A stretch of DNA of 64,000 nt from Candidatus Obscuribacter sp. (GTDB lineage Bacteria; Cyanobacteriota; Vampirovibrionia; Obscuribacterales; Obscuribacteraceae): the NCBI GenBank assembly GCA_016712465.1, contig JADJQZ010000001.1, positions 5,084,001 to 5,148,000 of the forward strand, given 5' to 3'. A program made the translations under genes and the position numbers. The notes beneath the pieces are model-generated. The model had not been told where the DNA came from, did not search any database, and was given only the letters and a program-made list of their open reading frames with translations. Positions 17,101 through 25,215 of the stretch are shown here, one piece after another; positions within the stretch are counted from its first letter, which is position 1; every line of letters begins with the position of its first letter.

Positions 17101-20100
17101 TCGCATCAACTTCATTTTCGGCGATACGGTGAACTTCTGGGTCAACCATTTAAGAACCAATCTACAATATCTCTATTCCTGTTTCGAATCCACATCTCGA
17201 AACGGAGATGTAACCTATGCCGGCTACTGTTGCAATCATATTGTCATAGATCTGCTTATCTGGGGCATTCCCCTTGACGAAGTACAGGCACAGTCGGAAA
17301 AGTATCTGGCCTATTGCCGCAGCGTCAAATTTGATGCTCCCGCCGAAGCCATTATCGGCATGCAACTTTTCATACAGAATATGCGCGGCCTGACCGATTC
17401 TTTCACAAGTTTTGACGGTGCCATAATCGAAGACAATGAGCCCTTCAACGAGACCATCTACGAATCCTACATAACGCAATATCCGCAGCCCATTGTCATC
17501 TGCTGGTATTACATTACCAAACTGCAAGCCCGCTTTATGTCCGGGAAATATAAGGAAGCCATAGCCGCCGCCAAGAAAGCAGAACCCTTGCTCTGGTCCA
17601 GCCTGGCCCACATACAGGAACCGGAATACTGGTACTACTATCCCCTGGCCCTGGCCGCCCAATACGATCAGGAATTGCTCAAGGTAGACGACGAAAGTAA
17701 ATGCAAACAATTGAAGGAAGCGGCGCTGACTATCATCTCCGCCCACCAGGAGCAGTTGGAACAGTGGGCTCAGGCCTGCCCGGATAATTTCCGCAACAAG
17801 CATTGCCTGGTCAAAGCCGAACTGGCACGGCTGGAAGGGCACCTGCTGGAAAGCGAGAGGCTCTACGAAGAGGCCATTCAATCAGCCCGGGAAAACGGCT
17901 TCATTCAAAATGAGGCGCTGTCTAACGAACTGGCGGCGCGCTTCTACAAGGGTCGCGGTTTTGAAACCATCGCCAACGCTTACTTGAAAGAGGCTTACCG
18001 CTGCTACAAACAGTGGGGTGCCCATGGGAAGTTGCGCCAATTGGAAAACCAATATCCTGTACTGAGACAGGATAATCCCGCCGTTGCCTCCCTTGATTTA
18101 ATCACGGTTCTGAGAGCCGCTCAGGCCATCTCTAAAGAAGTAGTTCTCGATAATCTTCTGGAGACTTTGATGCGCACCGTGGTAGAAGCAGCAGGGGCGC
18201 AGAGCGGCATTCTCTTTCTCGAACAGGACGGCGAACTTTATGTGCGAGCGAAAGCTTATATCAAAGCGGAGGAGTTTCGCAGCACAAGCCAGGAACATCG
18301 CTCCATTGCAGTGCAAATTGAAGAGCTGGCTCTCAAGGACGGACGTGACCTGCCGACTTCGGTAGTCAACTATGTAAGACGCACACACGAGACCATGGTG
18401 CTTAACGACGCCGCCCGAGAGGGGGCCGGCGACAGCCTCGGCATGCTCGGCAATGATCCCTACTTCAGACAGCGCGGCAGCCGTTCAGTGCTCTGTCTAC
18501 CCATCGTAAAACAAACAAAGCTGGTCGGAATTCTCTACCTGGAAAACAATCTTGCCTCCCATCTCTTCACGGCAGATCGTATTGATCTGATGCAACTGCT
18601 CTCCACGCAAATAGTCACAGCCCTGGAAAACGGCTTACTCTTTGCCGGCATTCAGAAACTCAATCTGGAGTTGGAACAAAGAGTGGAAGAGCGCACCGCT
18701 GAGCTGGCCATTACCAATTCCGAATTGGCCAGAGCCAAGGAAGCGGCAGAAGCGGCAAACCGCGCCAAGAGTTCCTTCGTAGCAAATGTCAGCCATGAAA
18801 TTCGTACGCCCATGAACGCCGTAATTGGTATGAGCGACCTGCTCAGTAATACCGCTCTCGATGCCAGGCAACTCGATATGATCGGCACCATCCGCGAGTC
18901 AAGCGAGATATTGCTGGGCTTGATTGATGACATATTGGACTATTCGAAAATCGAAGCAGGCAAACTGGAACTGCACTTGAGTGATTTCAACCTGAAAGAA
19001 GTCTTGCATAGTTGTACCAATTTGCTTACGCAGAAAGCTGCTCAAAAGGGACTGAACATAGAGAGCCTGGTCGGGGAAGAGATACCGTCCATGGTGTGCG
19101 GCGATCCGGCTCGCTTGCGCCAAATTCTCATCAACCTTTTGACCAATGCCATCAAGTTCACAGAATACGGTACTATCAGAATTGAAGCCAGACTGGAGAA
19201 GCAAACGGCAGAAGAGATGCTTCTTTACATAAGCGTCAGCGATACCGGCATCGGTATGGACGAGCAAACTCTCGCACAGCTTTTCCAACCCTTCACCCAG
19301 GCGGACAATTCCGTCACTCGCCGATACGGCGGCACCGGTCTGGGTCTCTCTATCTGCAAACGTCTGGCTAATTTGATGGGTGGCGAGATCGGCGTCACAA
19401 GCAAAATAAAGGAAGGTTCCAAATTCTGGTTCACGCTCAAACTGAAAGCCGGCAGGAGCCAGGAAGTAAGCCAGGTAAGACCGACTGTTCATCCCCTCAG
19501 TCAGAGCGGCAGCAACAATCTACCGCCGGTCTTAGTGGTAGAAGACAACCAGGTTAACCAGAAACTGGCGCTCATGCAACTCAGTAGCCTCGGACTGGAC
19601 GGTGTCACCGTCAATAACGGAAGAGAGGCCGTGCAAGCTTATGAAGAGAACCGCTACAGCTTGATTTTGATGGATTGCCAGATGCCTGAGATGGACGGCT
19701 TCGAAGCAACCAGAGAAATTCGCCGCTTTGAGAGTAAGCACGGCGGGAAAGTCCATGTGCCAATTGTGGCCATGACAGCCCAGGCCATGGCCCAGGATCG
19801 GGAGGAATGCCTGGCTGCCGGAATGGATGCCTTTATAAGCAAACCGGTGACACTCAATTCCCTGCAAGCGGTCTTATCCGACTGGTTGCCGCAGACCGTG
19901 GAAAAACCCCGCGAAGCGGAATGCTTGCCGCAAGAAATAAGCGACGAGGAAATTACCGATCCAAACCAGAGGGCCAGGCGAGACTTCAGAGCCGGCTATG
20001 AGTGCCTGCAAGAACTTCTCGGCAAGGAAAATACCGACCAGCTTTTTGAAAAATTCATTGCCAGCGCCGAGAATCTTCTTGAGAGAGGCGAGCAAGCCAT

Positions 20101-20320
20101 CACCAGAGCCGACAAGAAGGCGCTAAAAGCCGTCACCCATGAACTAAAGGGTACCTGCAAATCACTCTATGCAAATGATCTTGGCAAACAAAGTGAAACC
20201 CTCGATCTGCTTTTGGCTGCGGCTGAGGCTGACCCTTCCTGGCCCACTGTGCAAGAACTTTTCCAGACCCTGAAGGAAAGCTTTCAAGCCTACAAGCAAC
20301 ACTGGTCGGCAGGAATTTAG
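14150..20320 (+). CDS. Ser/Thr kinase-AAA-GAF-histidine kinase-receiver-HPt hybrid
   Basis: A 2056-residue cytosolic signalling protein in one unbroken frame. Domains in order: Ser/Thr kinase, about 15-290 (VVIKT with Lys44; HLDLCPANF catalytic loop; VDFGAA; GTLAYLSPEQTGRMN); AAA/ORC-type ATPase, about 310-600 (GGYSGVGKTTL, Lys350; Walker B IFLDDLQWAD); a long helical TPR-like region, about 650-1300; GAF, about 1330-1490; histidine kinase HisKA (SHEIRTPMN, His1549) with HATPase (DTGIGM, GGTGLGLSIC), about 1540-1770; receiver, about 1795-1910 (LMDCQMPEMDG, Asp1842); HPt, about 1950-2050 (THELKGTC, His1997). The first five parts match the 'Hstk' or trifunctional kinases of cyanobacteria; here a complete internal phosphorelay to HPt is added. 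The partner regulator is not nearby. Its end overlaps a convergent histidine kinase gene by four bases. Confidence 0.93.
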   Translation: MNSLLSDDASNQNRYANLKLLHRGRKHLIFRALRTSDNLPVVIKTLALNPTSTTLAADLKKEYKRLKSLHLAGSARIIDFEQFQGKPALIMEDAGPLNLEGYLTERRRQKSAADLPTLLPLALSMTECLNRVHKAGLLHLDLCPANFVLNDALQPTGVTIVDFGAAHQANQTAEEPIDPISLDGTLAYLSPEQTGRMNQPVDFPSDFYSLGAIFYEMFTGNPPFPLQDPLELVHAHLSISPVPPHQLNASVPEVLSQLVLKLLNKRPEDRYQSAYGLACDLERIINMQEMGEQIASFHLGLEDRPYGLQIPSRLYGREMETAALLQAFHNTIEEGRAELFLVGGYSGVGKTTLVNELYKPLIQEEGFFLSGKFDQYRTNVPFATFHQAFQGFIHYLLTKPDTIIEHWRNELEKALGQNAAVILNVIPELELLLGEKPTVPTLSTAEEQLRFDLTFSKFVSVFARSEKPMAIFLDDLQWADAASLRLIKNLVSEEGIGTLLIIGAYRDNEVGPEHPLSQMLKELAESEIAVNQVILKPLSEKQACALVADTLRCSELEAAPLSGLVYEKTNGNPFFTIQFLNTLYQEQLLFFDDGGRTWKWDLAQVEAQGYADNIVDLLLAKLLRLPAAVREILKLAACLGNKGDFRTLSILCQQDEATLIENIQPAIEQGLILNQSGTYKFLHDRVQQAAYSLIPEGERSQEHLRIGHLLLQHSKNEEVEERVFDIVNHLNLGKAHITETEELLALAALNLVAGRRAKANTAYNFAIEIFEQGVSLLNEEFWQNAHQLCFNLIFDLAECNWMCGNFDQAVSLFANLLNHCQTKLEKARIYTMEIELYTGKTELNRAVGRALEALLLFDIKLSAHPTREEVLKEYEKLWQVLGDRKIEELIALPLMSNEEIKATLDILQALYAAALCSDQNLFLLCACHIVTLSLKHGHSDASVMGYGFLGMGLARVFGKYDEAYRFGKLALKLVEDRGLTAYKDRINFIFGDTVNFWVNHLRTNLQYLYSCFESTSRNGDVTYAGYCCNHIVIDLLIWGIPLDEVQAQSEKYLAYCRSVKFDAPAEAIIGMQLFIQNMRGLTDSFTSFDGAIIEDNEPFNETIYESYITQYPQPIVICWYYITKLQARFMSGKYKEAIAAAKKAEPLLWSSLAHIQEPEYWYYYPLALAAQYDQELLKVDDESKCKQLKEAALTIISAHQEQLEQWAQACPDNFRNKHCLVKAELARLEGHLLESERLYEEAIQSARENGFIQNEALSNELAARFYKGRGFETIANAYLKEAYRCYKQWGAHGKLRQLENQYPVLRQDNPAVASLDLITVLRAAQAISKEVVLDNLLETLMRTVVEAAGAQSGILFLEQDGELYVRAKAYIKAEEFRSTSQEHRSIAVQIEELALKDGRDLPTSVVNYVRRTHETMVLNDAAREGAGDSLGMLGNDPYFRQRGSRSVLCLPIVKQTKLVGILYLENNLASHLFTADRIDLMQLLSTQIVTALENGLLFAGIQKLNLELEQRVEERTAELAITNSELARAKEAAEAANRAKSSFVANVSHEIRTPMNAVIGMSDLLSNTALDARQLDMIGTIRESSEILLGLIDDILDYSKIEAGKLELHLSDFNLKEVLHSCTNLLTQKAAQKGLNIESLVGEEIPSMVCGDPARLRQILINLLTNAIKFTEYGTIRIEARLEKQTAEEMLLYISVSDTGIGMDEQTLAQLFQPFTQADNSVTRRYGGTGLGLSICKRLANLMGGEIGVTSKIKEGSKFWFTLKLKAGRSQEVSQVRPTVHPLSQSGSNNLPPVLVVEDNQVNQKLALMQLSSLGLDGVTVNNGREAVQAYEENRYSLILMDCQMPEMDGFEATREIRRFESKHGGKVHVPIVAMTAQAMAQDREECLAAGMDAFISKPVTLNSLQAVLSDWLPQTVEKPREAECLPQEISDEEITDPNQRARRDFRAGYECLQELLGKENTDQLFEKFIASAENLLERGEQAITRADKKALKAVTHELKGTCKSLYANDLGKQSETLDLLLAAAEADPSWPTVQELFQTLKESFQAYKQHWSAGI

Positions 20321-21405
20321 GCGTTTGTTTTATCGTCCTTCGGCAGGGACGGCTGGGCCGTCTTGATAGCAGGGCTTTTCTCTGTGACCGGCAGTTTGAC
20401 GGTAAAAGTGGAACCTTTGTTGAGTTCGCTTTCCAACTCGATGCTGCCGCCGTGAGCCTTGATAATAGTGAGGGCAATTGCCAGACCCAGTCCGGTACCG
20501 CCCCCGTACAAGCGGCTACGGGTGCGGGATCTTTCCACCCGATAGAAGCGATCGAAGATGCGCTGCTGATCGGCTGGCGCGATACCAATGCCGGTATCAA
20601 TGACCCGAATGATGGCCTGGTTATCGGTGGAACGCAAGGTGACGGTCACCTTACCACCGGCCTGAGTAGCCTTGATGGCATTGTTGGTCAAGTTGAGAAA
20701 GACCTGCTTCAATCTGTCGGCATCGGCATAAACCCAGATCGACGACTGCGGCAGAATGAACTGAATCTCTATCTGCTCAGGGGCAATAACGGTAACAGTG
20801 TCTTCCACACTGGCCATCACCTCGCGCATGTCAACCACTTCTTGCTGGTTGATGATGGCCTGACCGGCATCGGCACGCGCCAACTGCAAGAGGTCGGAAA
20901 CAAGTCGAATCAGCCGTCCGCTCTCATCTGATATCGTCTGTAGTGCCTCACCAAGAAGGTTGGCATCGATGTTGGATCCGCGGCGTAGGAGCAGTTTGGT
21001 ATAGCCCTGAATCGAAGTCAGGGGCGTTCGCAGTTCGTGCGAGGCATCAGCCACGAACTGACATTGGATATTGAGAGACTCTTCCAGACGATTCAATAAC
21101 TTATTGAAAGCGCGGCGCAACTCCAGAGTCTCAACAGGCTCATGGGTATCTACCTCCAGGCGCTGCCGCAAATCCATAGAGGCCAGCTTGGTGGTGGCCG
21201 CCAGGAGCTGGGTAAGCGGGCGCAATATCAAATCGGCGAGGAACCAATTGATGCCCAAAAGAATAAGAAGAAGCGGAATATAAAAAGGAACGAAGCGAAA
21301 GAACTCCTGGGGCGGAGCACCGGAAACGCTGAAGACTATGACATGGCAAATAATGATCGGCAGAACACCTGACATGGTCATAAACATGGCCAGTCTTGCC
21401 TTCAT
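20317..21405 (-). CDS. Membrane sensor histidine kinase
   Basis: A 362-residue kinase from ATG 21405 (TTG 21432 with AGGTAGG upstream is an alternative, adding nine residues). Two membrane segments flank a very short periplasmic loop (about residues 4-28 and 38-62). A HAMP-like linker (LRPLTQLLAATTKLASMDL) follows, then HisKA with ADASHELRTPLTSIQGY (phosphorylated His123 from this start), and HATPase with NLTNNAIKA, DTGIGI and GGGTGLGLAIA. The short sensor loop suggests it senses a membrane or intramembrane signal, or works through another protein. No response regulator gene lies beside it. It converges with the large hybrid kinase with a four-base overlap. Confidence 0.9.
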   Translation of the reverse strand: MKARLAMFMTMSGVLPIIICHVIVFSVSGAPPQEFFRFVPFYIPLLLILLGINWFLADLILRPLTQLLAATTKLASMDLRQRLEVDTHEPVETLELRRAFNKLLNRLEESLNIQCQFVADASHELRTPLTSIQGYTKLLLRRGSNIDANLLGEALQTISDESGRLIRLVSDLLQLARADAGQAIINQQEVVDMREVMASVEDTVTVIAPEQIEIQFILPQSSIWVYADADRLKQVFLNLTNNAIKATQAGGKVTVTLRSTDNQAIIRVIDTGIGIAPADQQRIFDRFYRVERSRTRSRLYGGGTGLGLAIALTIIKAHGGSIELESELNKGSTFTVKLPVTEKSPAIKTAQPSLPKDDKTNA

Positions 21406-21512
21406 TGATTTTGACCATTCAGACTTTTCCAAGGCCTACCTATCGAGTAAATATACGCTTGCGAACACGGAAAGACACTGCACTATTTTGAACTATTTTC
21501 TGCCCGGCATCG

Positions 21513-22319
21513 TCAACCAATTTTGCCGGCCCCGACTTCATCATATCTGTTGACTTCGTCGTAAAAAATTCTCTTGAATTCTGGCATCAAGGCCTGGTTG
21601 GTGACAAGACAGGAGCCGGTATAAATGGAAGAACCACCGGCAAGGTCGAAATAGGCGCCCCCGGCTTCCTCTACCAGGATCTTCATGGGAGCCAGGTCCC
21701 AGGGCTTCACACCTACCTCCAGCATGGCCTCGGCCCGTCCTTCAAAGACAAGAGAAAAACCCAGATAGTCGCCAAAACCCCGCTGCCTATCAGTGACGGA
21801 GACACAATGAGTGAGTGCCGGCCAGAGGCCTGACTCCAGAATACGATTGGGTCCGCCGAAATTGAACAAAGACCGCTCCAGACTGGTCACCGAGGAGACC
21901 CGAATTTGCCGGTCACCCTTGAAAGCCCCCTGACCCCGTACGGCATGAAAACTCTCTTGCATAGCCGGCGCATGCACCAGGCCAAGTACAACGTCTTCCT
22001 CCACTTCCAGAGCTAGCAGAGTAGACCAGATTGGAATGCCCCGCGCGAAATTGAAAGTGCCGTCGATGGGATCGATGATCCAGGTGCGCTCCCGTTTGCG
22101 CATCTCACCTTCCTCTTCTCCGAAGATGCCATCCTGAGGGAAATGCTCGGCCAGCTCAGTGCGAATATAGCGCTCGACTTCTTTATCGGCCCTGGTGACA
22201 GGCGAACCGTCGTCCTTGGTATCAACCTCGATACCGATGTCAAAATATTGCATTGCTATTTCACCGGCACGTGCCACTACACGTCGGGCGAAAGAAAGCT
22301 CATGGACAAAAGAAGTCAT
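21513..22319 (-). CDS. Inositol monophosphatase-family phosphatase (HisN-like)
   Basis: A 268-residue Mg-dependent phosphatase from ATG 22319 (an in-frame start at 22394 would add 25 atypical residues). Metal-site motifs of the family are all present: GEEEG (67-71), WIIDPIDGTFNF (Asp83, Asp86) and WDLAPMKILVEEAGG near residue 210. The FIG superfamily includes inositol-1-phosphatase, histidinol-phosphatase (HisN) and PAP phosphatase; RGIPIWSTLLAL favours the IMPase/HisN group. No his genes are adjacent, so the substrate is undecided. Cytosolic. Confidence 0.87.
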   Translation of the reverse strand: MTSFVHELSFARRVVARAGEIAMQYFDIGIEVDTKDDGSPVTRADKEVERYIRTELAEHFPQDGIFGEEEGEMRKRERTWIIDPIDGTFNFARGIPIWSTLLALEVEEDVVLGLVHAPAMQESFHAVRGQGAFKGDRQIRVSSVTSLERSLFNFGGPNRILESGLWPALTHCVSVTDRQRGFGDYLGFSLVFEGRAEAMLEVGVKPWDLAPMKILVEEAGGAYFDLAGGSSIYTGSCLVTNQALMPEFKRIFYDEVNRYDEVGAGKIG

Positions 22320-22437
22320 TGATCGAAAAGAATCCAATTGAAAGCGGCTGACCAATGATAACCCGCGCCGGTCAGCCCAAAGAGCATATATCAAGAACTA
22401 GAAAAAAAGCTTGAAACAAACCCGAAAATTAGACGAA

Positions 22438-22469
22438 AACTCCCGGCGGCCCTAAAGCCGACGGGAGTT
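22438..22469 (-). terminator. Intrinsic terminator of the SLH gene
   Basis: On the minus strand a 13-base arm pairs with its partner at 12 of 13 positions (22457-22469 with 22438-22450), with a 6-base loop, and is followed by TTTTCGTCT. It lies about 40 bases beyond the SLH gene's stop, a classical rho-independent terminator. Confidence 0.75.
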
Positions 22470-22511
22470 CCGCGTAGATCAGGTCAGGTCCAAGCTCTCG
22501 CTGGGAGATTT

Positions 22512-23075
22512 TTAGAACAAGTATTCGTAGATGGCTCTAGCGCCACGACCAACACCCACACCTATGTCACGCACATCAATGAATGTGCCTTTGACCAGGC
22601 GCTCCCAAATGAATCCTTTCTGTCTTTCAGCGTATGCCAAGCGCATATCTTGCTCAGCATTCTTCTCTTCAACAGCTTTCATACGAGCTTCCAGACTGTC
22701 GACACGTGCTTTCAGTTGGTTGAGTTCACCACGGAACTCTTCCAGAAGAGCAGCAAACTTTTCGAGGTCAGCTTTATCGGCTTTCTTCGCAAGGCGCTCT
22801 TGAATGCACTGTTCGTATTTGTAGAGAGCAGCTGCCAATTCAAAACGTGTTGTGGATTTCTGACCACGGTATGTTCTGTCTGGATAGCCAACCAGTACGT
22901 GGCATTCGCCATTTACCAGTTCTTTGAGGGCATTGTAAGCCCACTCGTTACCCACTACGTCTGTCAACTCGCTGATATTCGTAGCCCCTTGAGCATTCGC
23001 GCTATTTGCGTTGATCAAGGTGCTCGCACTTACAGCAACGAGTGCAGTAAGAAAGGTTGCAAACCCCTTTTTCAT
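22512..23075 (-). CDS. SLH-domain coiled-coil envelope protein lacking a porin barrel
   Basis: A 187-residue exported protein. ATG 23075 follows AAGGAGTG; a signal peptide ends at SANAQG (about residue 29). One SLH domain covers about 33-92 (ELTDVVGNEWAYNALKELV, VGYPDRTYRG, TTRFELAAALYKYEQC), then a coiled coil about 95-150 (LEEFRGELNQLKARVDSLEARM). SLH plus this coiled coil is exactly how cyanobacterial SLH porins (SomA/Slr1841 type) begin; SLH binds pyruvylated wall polymer. Here the C-terminal OprB-like barrel is absent: after the coiled coil only about 35 residues remain, ending in an amphipathic IYEYLF. Codons favour GGT, CGT and GCT, suggesting strong expression. It may tether the outer membrane to the wall through another protein. 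Confidence 0.85.
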   Translation of the reverse strand: MKKGFATFLTALVAVSASTLINANSANAQGATNISELTDVVGNEWAYNALKELVNGECHVLVGYPDRTYRGQKSTTRFELAAALYKYEQCIQERLAKKADKADLEKFAALLEEFRGELNQLKARVDSLEARMKAVEEKNAEQDMRLAYAERQKGFIWERLVKGTFIDVRDIGVGVGRGARAIYEYLF

Positions 23076-23692
23076 AATAGTAATCACTCCTTCAGCAATG
23101 ACCTGACTCTAACGTTCGTCATCATAGCTTAAATATTCCAGGCGTTAGTAGTAGTAAAACCTAGAAAAACGTCCGGGCAAAATAATAGCTCATCAAAAGC
23201 CGCATCTACTGGCGCATTCAGGGTTATTAAATCAATCTAATAATTTACATTCAGATCGCCCAAAATATATCCGATCGAAATCCCGAAAGGCTGATAATAC
23301 TTGCCTTCTTGGCATCAAAAGTCTCGGAACTCAGTCCTGTTACAGCTCTTGGAAGTGCCACCATTTCAATCATTGCATTATCGGAAACAGTTATCAGAAG
23401 CGGCTGCAAAGAGAATCGCGTTACTTCGATTTACTTACGCGGAGCGGAAAACAAATTCGTAAACATCATGCTGAAGTCGGCAAGAGAAGCCCTGGTATTC
23501 AAGAGATTGCACTGCAAAATCTCTCCTTATATGTAGTTACGTAGCCCCGTGCACCTCAAGTCAAGATAAAGAAATTGTCCGGTGAACAAATGGCAAATTG
23601 AGAGCGCGCCCAGAGCCGCCATCATCTAAAATAAGCCTTTGCCTGCCGCTACATTGGCGCGGCGTTTCACCATATACAGTGCGGGGTCTGAA
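23076..23692. other. Gene-free intergenic stretch, A/T-rich
   Basis: About 600 bases without a convincing gene separate the divergent SLH and gatD genes. A 75-codon frame starting TTG (23309-23536) has no ribosome site and unremarkable composition, so it was not called. On the minus strand a TATGAT-like -10 near 23125-23130 could serve the SLH gene. No murT remnant was seen. Confidence 0.45.
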
Positions 23693-24409
23693 TTGGAGCT
23701 GAGAATCGCCCACCTTTATGCTCATTTCCTCAATATCTACGGAGACAGGGGAAACATCATCGCCTTGAGCCAGAGGGCCCGCTGGCGCCAGGTGGAAGTC
23801 AAGGTCGATGTCATCGACCTGGGACAGGATATCGATCCGGACTATTACGACTTCTACTTCGTGGGAGGCGGACAGGACAAACAGCAGATTGTCATTGCCG
23901 AAGATTTGCGGAAAAAGGAAAAACAAATCAAAGAAGCCATCGGCAATGGTGCGGTAATACTCTCCGTATGTGGTGGCTATCAGCTACTTGGGCACTATTA
24001 CAAACCACACGAAGGACCGGAATTAAAAGGTATTTCGTTGGTTGACGCCTACACGGTGGCAGGCCACCGCCGCATGATCGGCAATGTACTCGTCAAAAGA
24101 GACGATGCCACCACTCTTGTCGGCTTTGAAAATCACAGCGGCAAAACCTTCCTGGGCAAAGGCGTGAGCGCTCTGGGCAAAGCCATTGTCGGCAACGGCA
24201 ATAACGGTGAAGACAAACTGGAAGGTCTCGCGCAGGGCACCGTCTATGGTACTTATTTGCACGGCTCCCTGCTGCCGAAAAATCCAGGTTTTGCCGATCA
24301 ACTTCTCAGCCAGGCCCTGGCCAGACGCTACGGCCCCCAGCATTTACAGCCCCTCGATGATCACTTCGAGAACCAGGCTCACAAACGAGCCATGACCCTT
24401 CCCGCTTGA
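23693..24409 (+). CDS. gatD: Lipid II isoglutaminyl synthase glutaminase subunit GatD
   Basis: A 238-residue class I glutamine amidotransferase of the CobB/CobQ type. ELRIAHLYAHFLNIYGDRGN at the start, the nucleophile in SVCGGYQLLG (Cys93), GFENHSGKT, NGNNGED and the His in YGTYLHGSLLP (His190) are all GatD signatures. GatD releases ammonia from glutamine and passes it to MurT, which amidates the D-glutamate of lipid II. MurT is normally adjacent, yet no ligase gene is present here. The start is probably TTG 23693, where family proteins begin; TTG 23639 would add 18 residues. The end lies 8 bases before the GT2 gene, so the two are co-transcribed. Confidence 0.85.
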   Translation: MELRIAHLYAHFLNIYGDRGNIIALSQRARWRQVEVKVDVIDLGQDIDPDYYDFYFVGGGQDKQQIVIAEDLRKKEKQIKEAIGNGAVILSVCGGYQLLGHYYKPHEGPELKGISLVDAYTVAGHRRMIGNVLVKRDDATTLVGFENHSGKTFLGKGVSALGKAIVGNGNNGEDKLEGLAQGTVYGTYLHGSLLPKNPGFADQLLSQALARRYGPQHLQPLDDHFENQAHKRAMTLPA

Positions 24410-24417
24410 GAATCCCA

Positions 24418-25119
24418 GTGAAAACAATCTCCATCCTCATTCCCGTATTCAACGAAGAAAAGACCCTGGTCACAGTTCTGGACATGGTGGCCAATGCCGA
24501 CACCCTGGGACTGACCAAAGAGCTAATAATCGTTGACGACGGCTCTTCCGACCGCACCAGAGAAATATTGGCCGGTCTCGATGCTGAAAAGTATCACGCC
24601 AAAATTTACTACCATGACAAGAACCAGGGCAAGGGTGCGGCACTGCGCACGGCGCAGGGTCACGCCGAAGGCGACCTGATTATGATTCAAGACGCCGACC
24701 TGGAATACGACCCGAAAGAATATCCGGAGCTTCTCAAACCAATTCTGGAAGGTCGGGCCGATGTAGTCTATGGCTCCCGCCTCTGTGGCGGCAAACCAAT
24801 CCGAGCCTTCAAGATCACTCACTTACTTGGCAATAAGTTCCTCAGCCTGGTCACAAACATCCTCTATAACGCCACCCTGACGGACATGGAAACCTGCTAC
24901 AAGGTCTTCAAAAAAGAAGTCTTCAAAAAGGTCAAAATCAAGTGCGACCGCTTCGACTTCGAGCCTGAAATAACGGCAAAAGTCTTGAAACAGGGGGTGC
25001 GCTTGTATGAACTGCCCATTTCCTATTACGGTCGCGATTACGACGAAGGCAAGAAAATAACCTGGAAAGACGGTATATGGGCAATTTGCGCCTTGATTAG
25101 ATTCCGTTTCAGCGACTAA
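24418..25119 (+). CDS. GT2 glycosyltransferase, polyprenyl-phosphate sugar synthase-like
   Basis: A 233-residue GT-A-fold enzyme with SILIPVFNEEKTL at the N-terminus, VDDGSSDRT, the metal-binding QDADLEYDP (DxD-like), a GSRLCGG loop and DMETCYKVFKKEVFKK. This set is typical of dolichyl/undecaprenyl-phosphate mannose or glucose synthases. There is no C-terminal membrane pair, so it is a soluble, membrane-associated form. It could make the lipid-linked sugar used by GT-C enzymes such as the GT39 protein at 9.6 kb. Start is GTG 24418 (family proteins begin MKTISILIP); TTG 24406 overlapping the gatD stop is an alternative. Confidence 0.85.
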   Translation: MKTISILIPVFNEEKTLVTVLDMVANADTLGLTKELIIVDDGSSDRTREILAGLDAEKYHAKIYYHDKNQGKGAALRTAQGHAEGDLIMIQDADLEYDPKEYPELLKPILEGRADVVYGSRLCGGKPIRAFKITHLLGNKFLSLVTNILYNATLTDMETCYKVFKKEVFKKVKIKCDRFDFEPEITAKVLKQGVRLYELPISYYGRDYDEGKKITWKDGIWAICALIRFRFSD

Positions 25120-25215
25120 AACTGTTGCCTAGCAACTTGTGGAAGGGCGAACTAAAGGTTATCCTCCGTTAATGAAATATTTGGTGCACCCCACCCCTTA
25201 CCAAGTTGAACTCCA

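Noticed and set aside
23309..23536. A 75-codon frame in the spacer before gatD
   Set aside because: TTG start, no ribosome site, no domain or export signal, and A/T-rich composition unlike neighbouring genes.
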